A stretch of 64,000 nucleotides of DNA from Knufia peltigerae (GCA_030247855.1 JAPDRN010000013.1:186001-250000); one strand, 5' to 3'; positions 44,211 to 56,299 are shown, numbered from the stretch's first letter. The notes: generated by a model from the sequence alone, not told the origin. Program-made: numbers and translations.

Positions 44211-46207
44211 ATGTTCAACACTTTTGCTGTCTCAAAATCTACTTACTCTTCAGGGCCCCTGGTACGCGCGTGCGACCGATGTCGCGGATTCAAAGTCAAG
44301 GTAGGGACTCAACTGCTTGCTTCGTCTGCGTCAATCACGATGGTTTGCCATACTGATGTAGAAATAGTGCCGGTCCACAGCTAGTGAGAATGGGTCGACG
44401 GGCATTTGTGACCAGTGTCGTCGCTCAGGCTCGAAGTGCACTTTCAATGAGAGACGCGTCGCTCGAGGCCGTCGTCGTTCAACGCAGTTCGTGGAACCGT
44501 TCTGATTTGCACGTCTTGATGCGATGGTGCTGACCAATGCACTGATCTAGCCCTTCGAAGACGCTTCTGGAACCGTACCAAGGAGCAATGATCAGTCTTG
44601 CAACGTCCCCAGACCACACGACAAAAGATACTCTAGAAGGCCGTTTTGAGGCGCCGAAGTCATCATCGAAACAAGACAAGCCTAGTCAAGTCAATGAATC
44701 TTCCCTTTGGCCTGCTTCCTCGTTCGGTGAGATGTTCATTTCGCCAGCCGAAACAACAGAATTGTTTTGGCCTACTGCAATGGAGAATGAACTGGCCCTC
44801 CCAACAAATACTGAAACTCTACCGGAAAGTGGTGACCCTAACGACACGACCGGCTTGCTGGAGGAGCACAAAATCTCAAACATTCAGCAAGGATCATTTT
44901 GGGAGGATCTTGCTAGATTGCGCTATGAAGGTGCCCAGCATGATTCGGTGGTAGACCATGAACCCTGGACGATCCTAGAGCAGTTCTTTCAAACTGGACA
45001 TCTGATCTTCCCGATCTTGTACTATCATGATTTGCACGCCCGGTTGACACTGGAACCAGATTGGCAAGCGGTGCCGTCTCTCCGCACTTTGGTCCTAGCC
45101 ATGCAGCTGATGTTGGCCGCTGGTCAATATCGAATGAAGATCGGTCCAGCCAGTGCAGTCTCCGAACTGGCTCGTCGCGTAGAAATGTCTCGCCTCGACT
45201 ATGACTTTGCTGAGACTCCCTCCCTTGACGAAGTGGCCATTTCCCTCTTCCTCTTTACCGCCTACAACGTTCTCGAAAAGCACGGGCGTGCTTTTTTGTA
45301 TTTGGACGAATGCCTTTCTCTCATGGAAGCCGTTGGACCGGTGAGTGAATGGGACGAGCCTAGGAGAATTCGAATGGAGCACGTTTTGTACAACACCGAG
45401 GCAGCTTCTCTTGCCATTTACGCTGGTAACAAACGAAAACGAAAAGCACGCGTGCCAAGTCTCAAGTTGGACGATGCTGGAATCGCTGTCTTTGCGGGGC
45501 TCGAACATGACCAGGACGTCGATCAAATGGCAATCAAATTGTTAAGACGTCTGACCGAAATCCATCTCTCCGAGCACAGAGGGCCACTCCAGAGCGTCGA
45601 ATCCGCCTCACAAGCCGACGCAGACTTGTTGTACGAGGCAGCCTGCCAGAGAAATCCCTTTTACAGAATTCAAGCTGCCGATGTGGCAATTTCTCGCCAA
45701 TGGCAATTGTCTCGACGACTTCTAGACGACCAGCGCTCAACGCGGTCCTCATCATTGAGGAGGCTCGATAAAGCCGCCATTCAAACCCTGGGCACGGCAG
45801 CTATGGCTGGAATATGTCTCCTACAGGAGGGCGAGGTTCGTATTGTGGGCTTGGGCAAGTTAGCAGGCTTGGTTCAGAACATGTTTGCACTAAGTGGAAC
45901 TCGTCAATGCGATTACTCTGTGGCTGGGATCGTGGGGGCCATTGTCCGGGAGGATCACGAGCGGAATTTTGCTTTTGCCGTCGAGGATGTCCTTGGAACG
46001 ATGCTAGCTACCATTCCTGCATCACTAGGGAACCCGACTAAGCCCTATACGACCGAAAAGCAAATTCGAACCATCATGATCGACGATGGTTGCATACACA
46101 AACCCGCTGTTCCTTCAGGATATTCATTCTGCCGTGCAAACAGAAACGAGGACATTGAGTCATGCGGAGATGTGGTTGATATGGGTCTACCAATGAGCAT
46201 GTCCTGA
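44211..46207 (+). CDS. Zn2Cys6 binuclear-cluster transcription factor in the accessory block
   Basis: 621 residues in three exons, 44211-44300, 44368-44486 and 44551-46207. Exon 1 ends in the first half of the zinc cluster (CDRCRGFKVK), exon 2 holds the rest (C...ICDQCRRSGSKC) and an Arg-rich linker, and exon 3 holds the long regulatory part. The acceptor at 44551 is set by phase: it links TH to PSKTLLEPY and enters the long frame upstream of its first ATG. The cluster spacing between cysteines 3 and 4 is longer than usual (about 12 residues), as in AflR/STC-like regulators. Its position between the P450 side and the esterase/transporter pair makes it a candidate pathway-specific activator. 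Confidence 0.83.
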
Positions 46208-46246
46208 AACCCCTAAAAGTTAGAAGATATACTGCTAGATACATGT

Positions 46247-47745
46247 TCAGACAGAGTCTCTTTCGAAGGCAGACGCAAAAAAAGATACCTGACGTTCCAG
46301 CCACCCGGTGACGACCTTTGCACGAGTTGGGAACGTGAATCCGTGGGGAACTCCAGGTAATAGATCCTCGACAACGTCAATTCCAAACGATCGAAGGTGC
46401 GATGTATACGCCAACCCTTGGTCTCTCAGAAAATCACAGGCAGCAACGGTTATATGAGTCTTCGGATGATTGCTACCCGGGGTCGCCAGCAGGGGTGAAA
46501 GCAATGGATCGCAAGGATCAGTCAGTCCGCCTGAGTAGTATCCTATGAGGCAAAATGTCAGTGTCTCGGAAGTTGACACAGGACAATTATGTCCCAAACT
46601 TACTATATAATTTGTCAAACTCTTTGACAACTGCGGCAGGGATGTTTGCAGATTCGGCAAAAGCCAACTCGTTTTGGCTTCGGGGAACTGTGCGCTTCTC
46701 CTGAAACTGTACTTGTGCCTTTATGCATGCTACCGCGGGAACGATCAAACTCAGCGCCTGCAGGCGGACGGTTGGGCCGGAAGACAAGGACTGAGATAGC
46801 CGGATCGCACTGGCAGCAGCAAGGTTGCCTCCAGCTGAACCTCCCCAAAGCCCAAGTCGATCTGGATCGATGTTGAAGTTACCAGCATCCGTCGCCATCT
46901 ATATAAGCCCCGATTGTGTCAGCGGGAGAAGCGGAGTTGTGTCATGAAATTGCACTGAAGAGAACAACCTACCCATTTCAACGCGTCACAGCAATCATTC
47001 AATGGCTTGGGATAGGGATTCTCAGGGGCCAGTCGATAGTCAACACCAACCACGATGGCTCGCAGCTCTGATGCCATGACAATGGCAAACACTGGAGAAC
47101 ATGATAAGCACCCCTATGGAGAGCAAAGCTTAGTGTAAGTTTGGGGCAGTCGACTCACTGTCATCGCATTGAGGCATGCCATGGATCCAACCACCTCCGT
47201 GCAAGAAGGCGACTGCAGGCATCGATTTTGAGGCGCATGATTCTCGCTCTGTGCTCGTGTCGCGAGGGACATACAATCTCAAGTCAAAGTGGTCTCCAGA
47301 GCCGTCTGAGCAGGGGAGCGAGACTGTCTGGATGTCTACAGGTACCTCCGGCCGACGTCGCTTGATGTCAATTGGGGAGCGGAATTCGACCAGCGCAGGA
47401 GCAAGAAGTACGTTCTTGATCCAATCGCGCATTGTGTCCACATCAGTCTCCGCTGGAGCGGATATAAGCTCTTTGGGCAATTTTAGAGCTTCCTAATACA
47501 CCAAATTTGTCAGCTCATCTGCAGACCAGCCCTACAGGCTTAACAATCATCAGATTGGTTCTCACCTCGAGAAAATTGAGATCTGGCTTTTCGAGTTCAT
47601 TTGTGGCATCAAAATTCATCATGAACAGTCCGGCCACCGTGCGTAAAGCGTCCTCGTTGGCGACACCATTATCGGCACTCTCTCCAAGCACTCTGTTATC
47701 GCGCTGTATCTCGGTTGGTGGCTGAGAAACAGAAACTTGGGCCAT
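46247..47745 (-). CDS. Alpha/beta hydrolase, HSL/esterase type
   Basis: 407 residues in five exons: 47745-47566, 47492-47159, 47091-46973, 46898-46604 and 46542-46247, all in phase. The oxyanion-hole motif HGGGW (AFLHGGGWIHG), the strand VVGVDYRLAPENPYP, the nucleophile elbow GGSAGG and the catalytic His in GVPHGF are the signature of the hormone-sensitive-lipase family. No signal peptide, so probably intracellular. Such enzymes hydrolyse small esters or lactones and are common partners of Baeyer-Villiger enzymes. The ATG at 47745 is used; a TTG lies three codons upstream. The start region is divergent from the MFS sugar-type gene. Confidence 0.9.
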
Positions 47746-48378
47746 TGTGATCAACCAAAAAATCAGTCAATACGTTGAATGTATCGACTTCTCCCCAACT
47801 TTGGCAGCCTGTCTTTATATAGTGTCAGCACCCGGAACCTCGGGCAGTGGGCGTGCCGGTGCTGTCCCTCGATGATCGAAGAGTTGACAGTATGCGACAT
47901 CGACTTCAAGGCAGATGCAAACATGATCCCAACGCAGATGAGAAGAAGATCAGCCTGCACGAATGGAGGCATGTTCTGAACACGGTAATTCCCCATGCGG
48001 TTAAATCGCCCATTCCAGACCCGAGGCTATTCGGACGGATTGAATACCAACAGCCCCAGATTCGTGGAGAGTCCCCACAAACCTGTGGTACCCGCTTTCT
48101 ACTCGTACACTGAACGCAGACGGCTCGCACTTGATTTGGCATCAAAGTTTGCACAGTGCTAGTGAAGAAGAACTCATCTGTCCAAAGAGAAGATGACCCG
48201 CCCATCCCTCAAGCGGATATCCCCAATGGGAAGTGACATTCACGGAAATCATTGAATTGTCAGGGTATAAGATCAGAACAAAGCCCCTACCACCACACAA
48301 GCGATCCCTGGAACAAGACTGATTAATCTCACTAATTCTTCGACCGTCTGTTTCTGGATCTGCAACATCCTCATCAAC
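47746..48378. promoter_or_regulatory. Divergent promoter of the esterase and MFS transporter genes
   Basis: 633 bp. A direct repeat CGG-N5-CGG occurs near 47832-47842 and a CCGG follows about 20 bp on. No coding sequence recognised. Confidence 0.4.
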
Positions 48379-50239
48379 ATGGCTTCCGAAGAGGTGGAAA
48401 ATGTCACCCAACATGATTCTGTAGAAGGCGGTCCTGCAGACTTACACGACATGGTTCACCACCCGAAAGGCTGGATGAACTGGCGCGTTGTGATGAATAG
48501 TGAGTTTGCACAGAGCCTCTAGGCTGCGCTGCGCCTGCTTTGACCAAGATATAGAATTGACAATTTTGCAGTGATTATTGTCGGCCTCGGCCTCTGTCTC
48601 TGGGGATTTGATAACAGCAGCACCGGTCCTATCCTGGCTCTACCGTTATTTGTTCTCAAGTTTCAAGGTTACGGGCCTGCCTTCACTGTGAGTATTTAGT
48701 ATCACCGTGCAGATCGTCTGTCATCGGAAGTCAGCACTACTTACGGTTCACGCACTTACTGACTGTTTCACCCAGGCCAAGAATCTGGATCTGCTCGTCC
48801 CTGTCCCAATTGTGGGTGCTGCTTTGGGGACAGTCGCCTCAGCACCACTCATGAACAAGCTGGGGAGAAAGCGGGCAATGGTACTGGCATATTTCCTCGG
48901 AGCTGCCCCGGGCTCGTTCCTCTCCATGTTCGCGCCAAACATGGCAGCTCAGATTGTAGGCCGATTCTGGACCAGTGAGTAATCAATCGAGCGGAGAAGC
49001 GAACATGAAAGCAGAATCTAACATTATCATCCCAGATCTCGGGGTGAGCGTCCTCACCACGGCCGCTCCTTTGTACTTAACTGAGCTGGCTCCCGCACAT
49101 TTCCGAGCACGAGCAGTTGGGTTTTGCGTTGCTGGAGTAGCTGCAGTAGGAGTCATCTCGACCACGATCATCTGGAAGACGGCAACCATTGCCGATAATC
49201 TCCAATGGAAGATCCCGATCGCTTTACAAGCCGCCATTCCCGTCGCGCTAGGTTTTCTCACCCTTCTGTGTACAGAATCGCCGTTGTGGTATTTGCAGCA
49301 TGACCAGCTTGAACGGGCCAAGTCAGCCCTCTTGTCCATACGAAACGCAAACGTGGAGGTTGTTGAGGTAGAACTGGCCACGATGCAGGCCGCAGCCCTG
49401 GCCGAGGCAGAGCGAGCGCGACAAGCCGACGTCCATTTCTGGGACATCCTGAAGCCCAGGCATATTCAGCGCACTCTATCTGCCGGAGCACTCCTTTGCT
49501 TGGGTCAGGTCTGTGGTCAGATACTCATCATGACCTATTCGACTGTTATCCTGGTTCAGAGCGGAGTGGCTGATCCTTTCAAGATCACCATCCTCATTAC
49601 GTGCCTACAGTTCTTAGGCACCATCATCGGACCAGTGCTAGTTGACAAAGTCGGGCGACGACCGGTGGCACTGGTCGGCTTCAGCATTCTTTTCATCCTG
49701 AACATGGCTGCCGGCGGTCTCGCCGCTAGTGGGCTCACCACCAAGACTCAGCAACTCGGCCTCGCCGCCGTCTTTATCATCTTTGGTTTCTTCAATTCCG
49801 CGTGCGGCCAGACACTGTGAGTATCCATATCTGAACTAATGAGATGATCAAAGTAGGTTAACAATTGTTGTGCAGGTCATTTATCCTCCCGACTGAGATA
49901 TCGACCCCGTCGCTGCGAGAGCCCACCATGGCTTGGGCGGTGTTTTGGTCCTACACCACCGCAATTATCACCACCTTTGCAGTGCCACAGATCACGGCCG
50001 CCGACGCCGGCAATCTGGGCGCAAAGGCCGCTTTCGTGTTTGGAGGCTGTGTCTTCATCACTGTGACCTGGGCGTACTTCTTCGTCCCCGAGACAAGGGC
50101 CCGGACCGCCGCCGAGATCGACGAGATGTACGACATCGGTTTGCCCATGAGACACTGGAGGAACCACAAGTGTCAGACAGGGAGCTACATGTTGAACACT
50201 GGCATTGGAGGCAAGGACGTCGAGGTCAAGGAACCTTGA
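48379..50239 (+). CDS. MFS sugar-transporter-family permease
   Basis: 526 residues in five exons: 48379-48499, 48572-48687, 48776-48974, 49036-49816 and 49876-50239, all joins in phase. Twelve-helix sugar porter layout: WGFDNSSTGPIL in helix 1, NKLGRKRA as the loop 2-3 motif, PLYLTELAPAHFRARAVG after helix 4, the TESPLWYL loop after helix 6, DKVGRRP in loop 8-9 and VPETRARTAAEIDEMY after helix 12. This subgroup includes hexose, maltose, quinate and other polyol/organic-acid importers, so the substrate is open. It closes the accessory block on the right and may import the substrate that the block degrades. Confidence 0.9.
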
Positions 50240-51134
50240 ATGGCTTGCCCAGGCCTGGGAGGGTGGGAAGCCTGCTACAGTTCAGCCAGTACCTAATCCT
50301 AGATTACTCAGATGCCTCCCTGGGACGGAGATAACACGACATGTGCTCTTGGCTCCGATAGTCGCTGCTCAATTTTCATCAGAGCATAGAAAGTCGAGAC
50401 TGTAGTCACAGGCTGAATCATAAAGCGACAATTTGGTGACAGAAGGAATTATTCCAACTCCTTCGAGTCTCGAGAAAAGATACTAGCGCCGATGCTGGAA
50501 AGCCAAGTGTGAGGTTATTTCATCGATTCTTGACAAAGGTACAGTCATAAGATGCGCACGGGATCCGGTCCGATGTGTGCCCCTCTCTACCTCAACGGAG
50601 CGAAATCCTTACTTGGTTCTTGTCACGAAAAGCGAAAGGACTGAGAAGACAACAACATCTCAGACTTCTCAAGTACTCCATACTGGCGGTCCTTAGTCAC
50701 CCCCTTGTGACGCTCGGCCCCTAAGACGTGGATCGTTCTTGGCCTGCCGCGGCCCGAAGCTCTCCTTAGGGCCACCTACGGAGGACGTCGCTGGCTTAAG
50801 CCTCCTCAGGCTGAGCAATCTGACTTGAATTCTCTTGTTCTTTCTCCATTTACACACAAATAGGTCGTTTGCCTTAATTTATATTCGTCCATTGGGTCAG
50901 TGGGGGATGTGCAGCTGATCAGGCTGGGACTTTCATGTAGTCATCTGAGCCACATTGCCGTGGGCGCCTGGCTTCCTTTTGGTCAGGGGTGTCGTTCTGG
51001 GTGGGACGCCTGACGATCATTGCCTCGCAACCTGATTTGAAGAGACCAACATTCGACCTCATCACTTAAACATCCTCAGGCTCAACTCATGAGCTCAACC
51101 TTTAGATCTCGAAGATGATCCATATATCGACGGG
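50240..51134. other. Intergenic region with an imperfect hairpin
   Basis: 895 bp. GGCCCCTAAG at 50716-50725 is complementary, with one bulge, to CTTAGGGCC at 50765-50773, and the loop between is GC-rich. No tRNA or coding pattern found. Confidence 0.45.
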
Positions 51135-52720
51135 ATGCCACACAAACGAATAATTGTCTGTTGTGATGGTACTTGGAACAACAGCGACGGTGGAGATCAA
51201 GTGCCGACTAATGTCGCAAAATTAGCACGATGCATACATCCGGAAGCTGAGGTGACACACAATGGCGAGAAGATCGAGATCAAACAAGTCGTCTACTATC
51301 AACATGGCATTGGTTCGGTAGCTGGGTGGCTTTTTGGGAGCCTCGAGAACGCAATCGAAGGTGCTACAGGCAGAGGTACGACCACAATCTCCCCGAGCTC
51401 ATATGTGGTAACATTATTAAGCTGGACTATTTAGGCATTCGCGAGAATATCATGCAAGCATATCAATTCATTTGTCTAAACTATCAACATGGAGACGAAA
51501 TATTTCTGTTTGGGTTCTCTCGGGGTGCTTTTACAGCTCGAAGCATCGCCCATCTCATATGGATGATGGGTCTACTGACACACAAGGGATTGATACATCT
51601 CGGCTCCGTTTTCGAGCAATGGGAAAAGCAGAACGAAAAGGAGAAGTCCCACGGCTCTCTTGAGAACGATAAAGAAGTCAACGACTATTTCAGAGATCTA
51701 TTGCACAAAGAGTGGACGCGGCCACAGATTCCCATCAAAGTCTGCGGAGTCTGGGATACTGTGGGATCTTTGGGTCTCCCGAGGCCATTCTTCCTTCCGC
51801 AACCAGTGGGCAAGAAGTTGGCATTCGTCAACACCAAAGTCCTTCCCAATGTCGAATATGCCTACCAGGCTCTTGCCTTAGACGAGCGTCGAAGACAATT
51901 CAAGCCCACGCTATGGGAGAAACCTGATGGTCAAGTGAACCCTCGTGTTCTCAAGCAATGTTGGTTTCCAGGCAGCCATTCAGACGTCGGAGGCGGTCTC
52001 AAGGACGACGCTGCAGCTCGAGTCCCTCTGGCCTGGATGCTGAGCCAGCTGGATGGACATCTCAATTTCGATCCACTTGCCGTTGGGCAATTCATGAGAG
52101 GGAGAGGTGCGTCGCCGAGTTTTGTTGGCCGCATCCACAACTCGATGCGAGGGATTTTCGTGCTCGGCGGCGAATATACTAGGATTCCCGGCACCTTCAC
52201 GTCCACCAATCCGGTCACACGAGAACCAACGGCAAAGCGTCTGCAAAACACGTTCGAATCAATTCACTGGACCGCTCGAGAACGAATGACCAAGAACATT
52301 GACGACTACAGTAAGGCTGGTCTCGTCGATTTCACCATGAAAGCTGTGGTAACGGAGCCGAACAGTCCGGTTGTTCATGACGCTGAAGACACGAAACACC
52401 TGCCGTTACCTCAAGGACCTGGAAGACAAGTGGCCGTCCAGTGGGTGAGTTGGAAACACCGTGTCTCGGTAATGGAAGATGAGATGCGGAGTTTCGAACA
52501 GAAAATCCTGCAACTCTGGGACATGCAAGAGCTTTACGCAATGACCGTGAAGCGAGGCAGCCGTGAGAAGGTTAATGGGAGAGACCAGGCATCGGAGAAG
52601 GCAATTGAACGCCTGCAATCGTTGTTTCAAGCTCGGAAAAGCAGTACCTATGATGTCTTGAGCAGTGACAACACACACATTCCCACTGTGGAACCTTCTC
52701 CCCGAAGAGAAACCGCATGA
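51135..52720 (+). CDS. DUF2235 alpha/beta hydrolase (phospholipase-like)
   Basis: 508 residues in two exons, 51135-51375 and 51435-52720, joined across a 59-bp intron whose removal restores GRG-IRENIMQAY. The family start RIIVCCDGTWNN is followed by YYQHGIG, the nucleophile elbow GFSRGAFTAR, VWDTVGSLG and the SHSDVGGG block with the probable catalytic His. DUF2235 is related to the Tle1-type phospholipases of bacterial secretion systems; in fungi members occur alone or fused to NLR-type proteins. Here it is a stand-alone protein with a charged C-terminal tail. No signal peptide. Function in this organism is unknown. Confidence 0.88.
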
Positions 52721-53680
52721 TGTTTGTGAGTGAATTATTTCCACCATATAAGCCTTTTTTCAGGTAATACTACATAAAAGCATGTAATGTGCCACTTTTC
52801 CTTGATTGCAGAGAAAACCAAGATGCCCGCTTGTCTTCTTCTTTGAGTCATCCTAGTTATTCATGACCCACTTTCTAAACTTCACCTCGTGGCTGCAACC
52901 AACTGATATTCGAGTTGCCTGTTTCATCTAGGCACCGATGTCTATACAAGCACAACGAAATTCAATTCTAGTGATCTTGCCTGCTCAAAATCTGAGCTGG
53001 TGTGGAATTGTATATATACCCTCTGATCCCCTGCCATCTGGCTACTCCGGCCACCTTGGATGTTCCAAGATTCTACATACAAACTGCATATCAAGGTCGC
53101 GCAGACCTTGCAAGACGACATCGCGGACATCCCATATACTAGTTTTCTGTCGTACCCACATAGATGAGTATCAAGAACCCTGGGAGTTGGCATTTGAAAC
53201 CCCCCAGACCTGGATGAGCCACCAAGTCCGATAACCGGTCAAGAAGCCATCACACCGAACCATACATTGTCTGCGGGACATGGGCAGTGCATCGATCTTA
53301 GCCTCACAGCAACGAACATACGGTGAACGCGACTGGACCAGAAACGATCCCACGATTTGATCAATAAAGTAGTCAACAAAAGTCTTGAACCAACACACAC
53401 AAATTTGGTGTAACTACAGGAAGAAAGAGAAATCCCTGAAGCTGATCGAGACCGGTACCATGGATCATTGAAACAATCTGGAAGAAGACCTGGAGAAGTC
53501 AATGAATGTGGATAAACCGTTCTGCTCTTTGATTTTCCTGTTTCCGGTGTCCTCTTGTCATTCCTTACAGGCTTCTTCCGATCGACACAAGGAGAGATGA
53601 ACCCTAAGGCTCGGACGAATTGTACACTAGCAGTCGAACGCGGGTGTCCCTTTCGCAATTTGTCGTAGCCACTGACAACT
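52721..53680. other. Gene-poor stretch, no gene recognised
   Basis: About 960 bp 3' of the DUF2235 gene. Open frames on both strands are short and lack family signals. Confidence 0.4.
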
Positions 53681-53912
53681 GATAGAAATTCTCCAAGAAG
53701 CACAAGAAAGAAGAGCCAGGCCGCTGCTAAGAAGGGGTTGAAGGCTGCTACAAGAGTCTTGGGTCGCCTTGGAGGATCTTGATATCAACGCGAGTAAGTT
53801 CGAAGTACTCAAAACTCTCGAAGATTTAGAGGCCGGAATGTGTCTCGTGATAGCACCAGCAGCAGACTTGTATCAGTGGCAACGTGCCGTCATGGATTCC
53901 TTTCACGCGGTA
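53681..53912 (+). pseudogene. Helicase-type gene relic, N-terminal fragment
   Basis: One frame reads EILQEAQERRARPLLRRG, a TGA, then LLQESWVALEDLDINASKF...GMCLVIAPAADLYQWQRAVMDSF, ending at a donor-like GTAAGT. The segment APAADLYQWQRAV resembles motif Ia of SNF2-type helicases (where the family has a PA-x2-L-x-QW pattern). The internal stop and lack of flanking exons mark it as broken. Confidence 0.4.
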
Positions 53913-55970
53913 AGTTGGACAGCTTATTGATATCATCGGGCCCTGTGATCAACTTGGTTTTAACCTCTTTCTAAGCCCGAAAACGGCAAAGCCACACAGG
54001 TCTACAGAATATCATCACAGTAGAGATGGGCGAAGAAATTGTCTCTCAATCCTGCAATGGTGTAGGAATGGAGAGGAGAGGTGGCGTGCTGATGCGCCCA
54101 AGCAGGCCGCGCCGCTATCCGCCAGTCTAGTTCACCCTCTCCACGCATTTTTCTGCTCCCTGGTTTTTGTCGCCACTAGATGGTTAACCGCTTGGACATC
54201 GTCCTATTTGAGATCTCACCCATGGACTTCCGATCAGTTTCGCCAGAGCTTGATTCATCGTCTGGGATCTCCGGCACGGACGCACTGGATCATCCTATAT
54301 TCGTCGGCAGCAGCGACCTGGACAGTGCCTATCTCTAACCCTGAGATCAATATCGAACAAAGTTTGACTTCATACCATGTCTACCTAGAATTCTTTTCAA
54401 CAAAGTTCTTTTCTGTCTCAACTATCAACCCGCGACTGAGGCAGAAAGTGGAAAAGTTTCTCATAGCCAGAATGGCATGGAACCAAGACAGAAAACACGC
54501 AGTACTTCATCCTCCAAATACTTTTCAAGGAAACACGGCTACATTCTATTTGAACACTCATTTTCGAAGAGACTCGGACGCACAGTGAGACAACAGTTGC
54601 GCTCATTTACATACCCATTGGAAGTCGAAATTCGAACCACTTATGTTTGGTGGTTCGGGATGCAGCTCGTGCATAAGGCATGCTCTTCTTTCTTGTCCTT
54701 GTGGTCAGGTTACACTTCGCATGTGTGTGAGACGAGAAAATCTCTTTGGAAAATATTGTGGCTTGAGATGTAGGAGGACGTTTGGCCAAACTGTAAGTTT
54801 CTTGCAGTCCAAAAAAGGCTGGTTCTTCCGCAGTAGCTGGAGGCTAAGAATGCGGGTCTAGAGCCGATATCAATGCCCTGACTGTCGACTCGAGGAGCGG
54901 CCCAACAGTCCTATTTCCCATGAATGGTCTTCGAGTTGAAGAGATGGCATATTGTACGAGTCCGCAGCTCGTTAGAGGTACTGAGCAACTGGGCAAGCTC
55001 CACGACATCACGATACAAACTTGAAACAAGCCGTCCAGATCAAGACGAGATACACAATTCACGACCGCGATGGAGGCACAAGGTAGTGTGAAGGAGCAAC
55101 TTGCTGAAGCTGGCAAGAGTTTGTCTAAACATACTCCACAAAGAGACACATTATCCAGGACCACACCAGCCGATCCACCACCGGATTTCAGTCTTATTCA
55201 AAGAAACTGGAGAAGATGAACATTGTCGAAATGGCCAATCGATCTACATATCACTGACAGATGTCGGAACTATCTGAGAGAAGATTCTTGAATATACCCT
55301 ACCAGATACAGATCGCATCCTTTTGGTCAGACGCTCTATCGAGAATGGCATTCCTTGGTTGGAAAGCTGCGCGCCCGACCTCGATACCCGAGCAGTGTCT
55401 ACTATCCGCCTAACACGCTCATCCAGCGCAGGCGACATTGGATGCTGCTGCCGTGGAACGGGTCTTACGACGTAATCATCAGAACATCAAGTTTCTTGGC
55501 CTGCCTGTCGTTGCTACCACTGAAATGTGTCTTCAGGGCGAAGGGATTACACCCTGAGATATCAGGAATGCGTCAGGAAGAAAGTGCAACTTTTGATCCA
55601 GATGATTTGAAAAGAACTCTGCTCTTGTCATATACGTGGCAAAGGCTCAAGACAGGTAATTGTAAAAGGAATATCTTCGACACGAACTGCCTATTTCGAC
55701 TGTATTCTACATATCTATATATATGTATTGCCCGTGATTGGCGTATCAATCCTACCAAGGTCGTCGGCGAAGATAATAGCCCAATGACAACAATCGAGGT
55801 ATTACAGGAATCGACGAGATGCCCTTGTGAGAACTCAGAATCTACAGCTCGCTTCACCCTCTGGACTAAATCTACTCCAAAAGGCTCTCTTTTACCTCTT
55901 TCTGTCAGCTACCACCAGATCATTATTCGGGACGTGGCAGATTTCTTTGCGGGAGTGAACTAGGACAACG
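53913..55970. other. Decayed region with a GRF-like zinc pattern and residual frames
   Basis: Two residual frames are notable. Near 54640-54800 the plus strand reads PCGQVTLRMCVRRENLFGKYCGLRCRRTFG split over a continuous frame; the Cys spacing and the G-K-Y-C element resemble a GRF zinc finger, a domain found with helicases and nucleases. The 202-codon frame 55355-55963 has an ATG but poor composition, while other frames of the same stretch are interrupted. I cannot build a gene. Confidence 0.3.
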
Positions 55971-55979
55971 AAGAGGGAG

Positions 55980-56290
55980 TCGACCTTTGAGCGTCGCCAT
56001 CGTGTGCTACTACAATGCACAATATCTTCTATATCTCACCATGAGAGACAAGATGATTAAAAAAGACAGCAAACCGAAGGCGTTAACTATTGTCAAAGCC
56101 GACGGCATTTAAGGCCTAGAGTTCGACATTGTCGTGGTCAACGTGGCATGTCGCAATATCTTCATACAGCAAGTGCCATGTTCATGCAGCGAGACTGGAG
56201 ACTAGATGAGTCAAATCGATGTTAGTAACTGGGCGTGCAGCGAGAAGTGGAAAGAAGACGAGGACAAAGCACAGCATGTGGCCACTTGGA
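55980..56290 (+). pseudogene. Relic of a NAM7/UPF1-like helicase C-terminal domain
   Basis: The frame reads SVAIVCYYNAQYLLYL, then ALTIVKADGI, a TAA stop, then GLEFDIVVVNVACR. This is the motif V region of superfamily 1 helicases (Q-G-x-E-x-D-x-V-x-V); the stop sits exactly where the invariant Gln of GFQG belongs, so a CAA-to-TAA change explains it. Slightly downstream, in another frame, MQRDWRLDESNRCNV resembles the RRLNVALTRA motif. Frame shifts and the stop show the gene is dead. Confidence 0.55.
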
Positions 56291-56299
56291 GGGAAATTT

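Noticed and set aside
22814..50239. Classical secondary-metabolite cluster with a core synthase
   Set aside because: No ketosynthase, condensation, adenylation, terpene cyclase or prenyltransferase motif in any frame of the block; hence described as catabolic or tailoring only.
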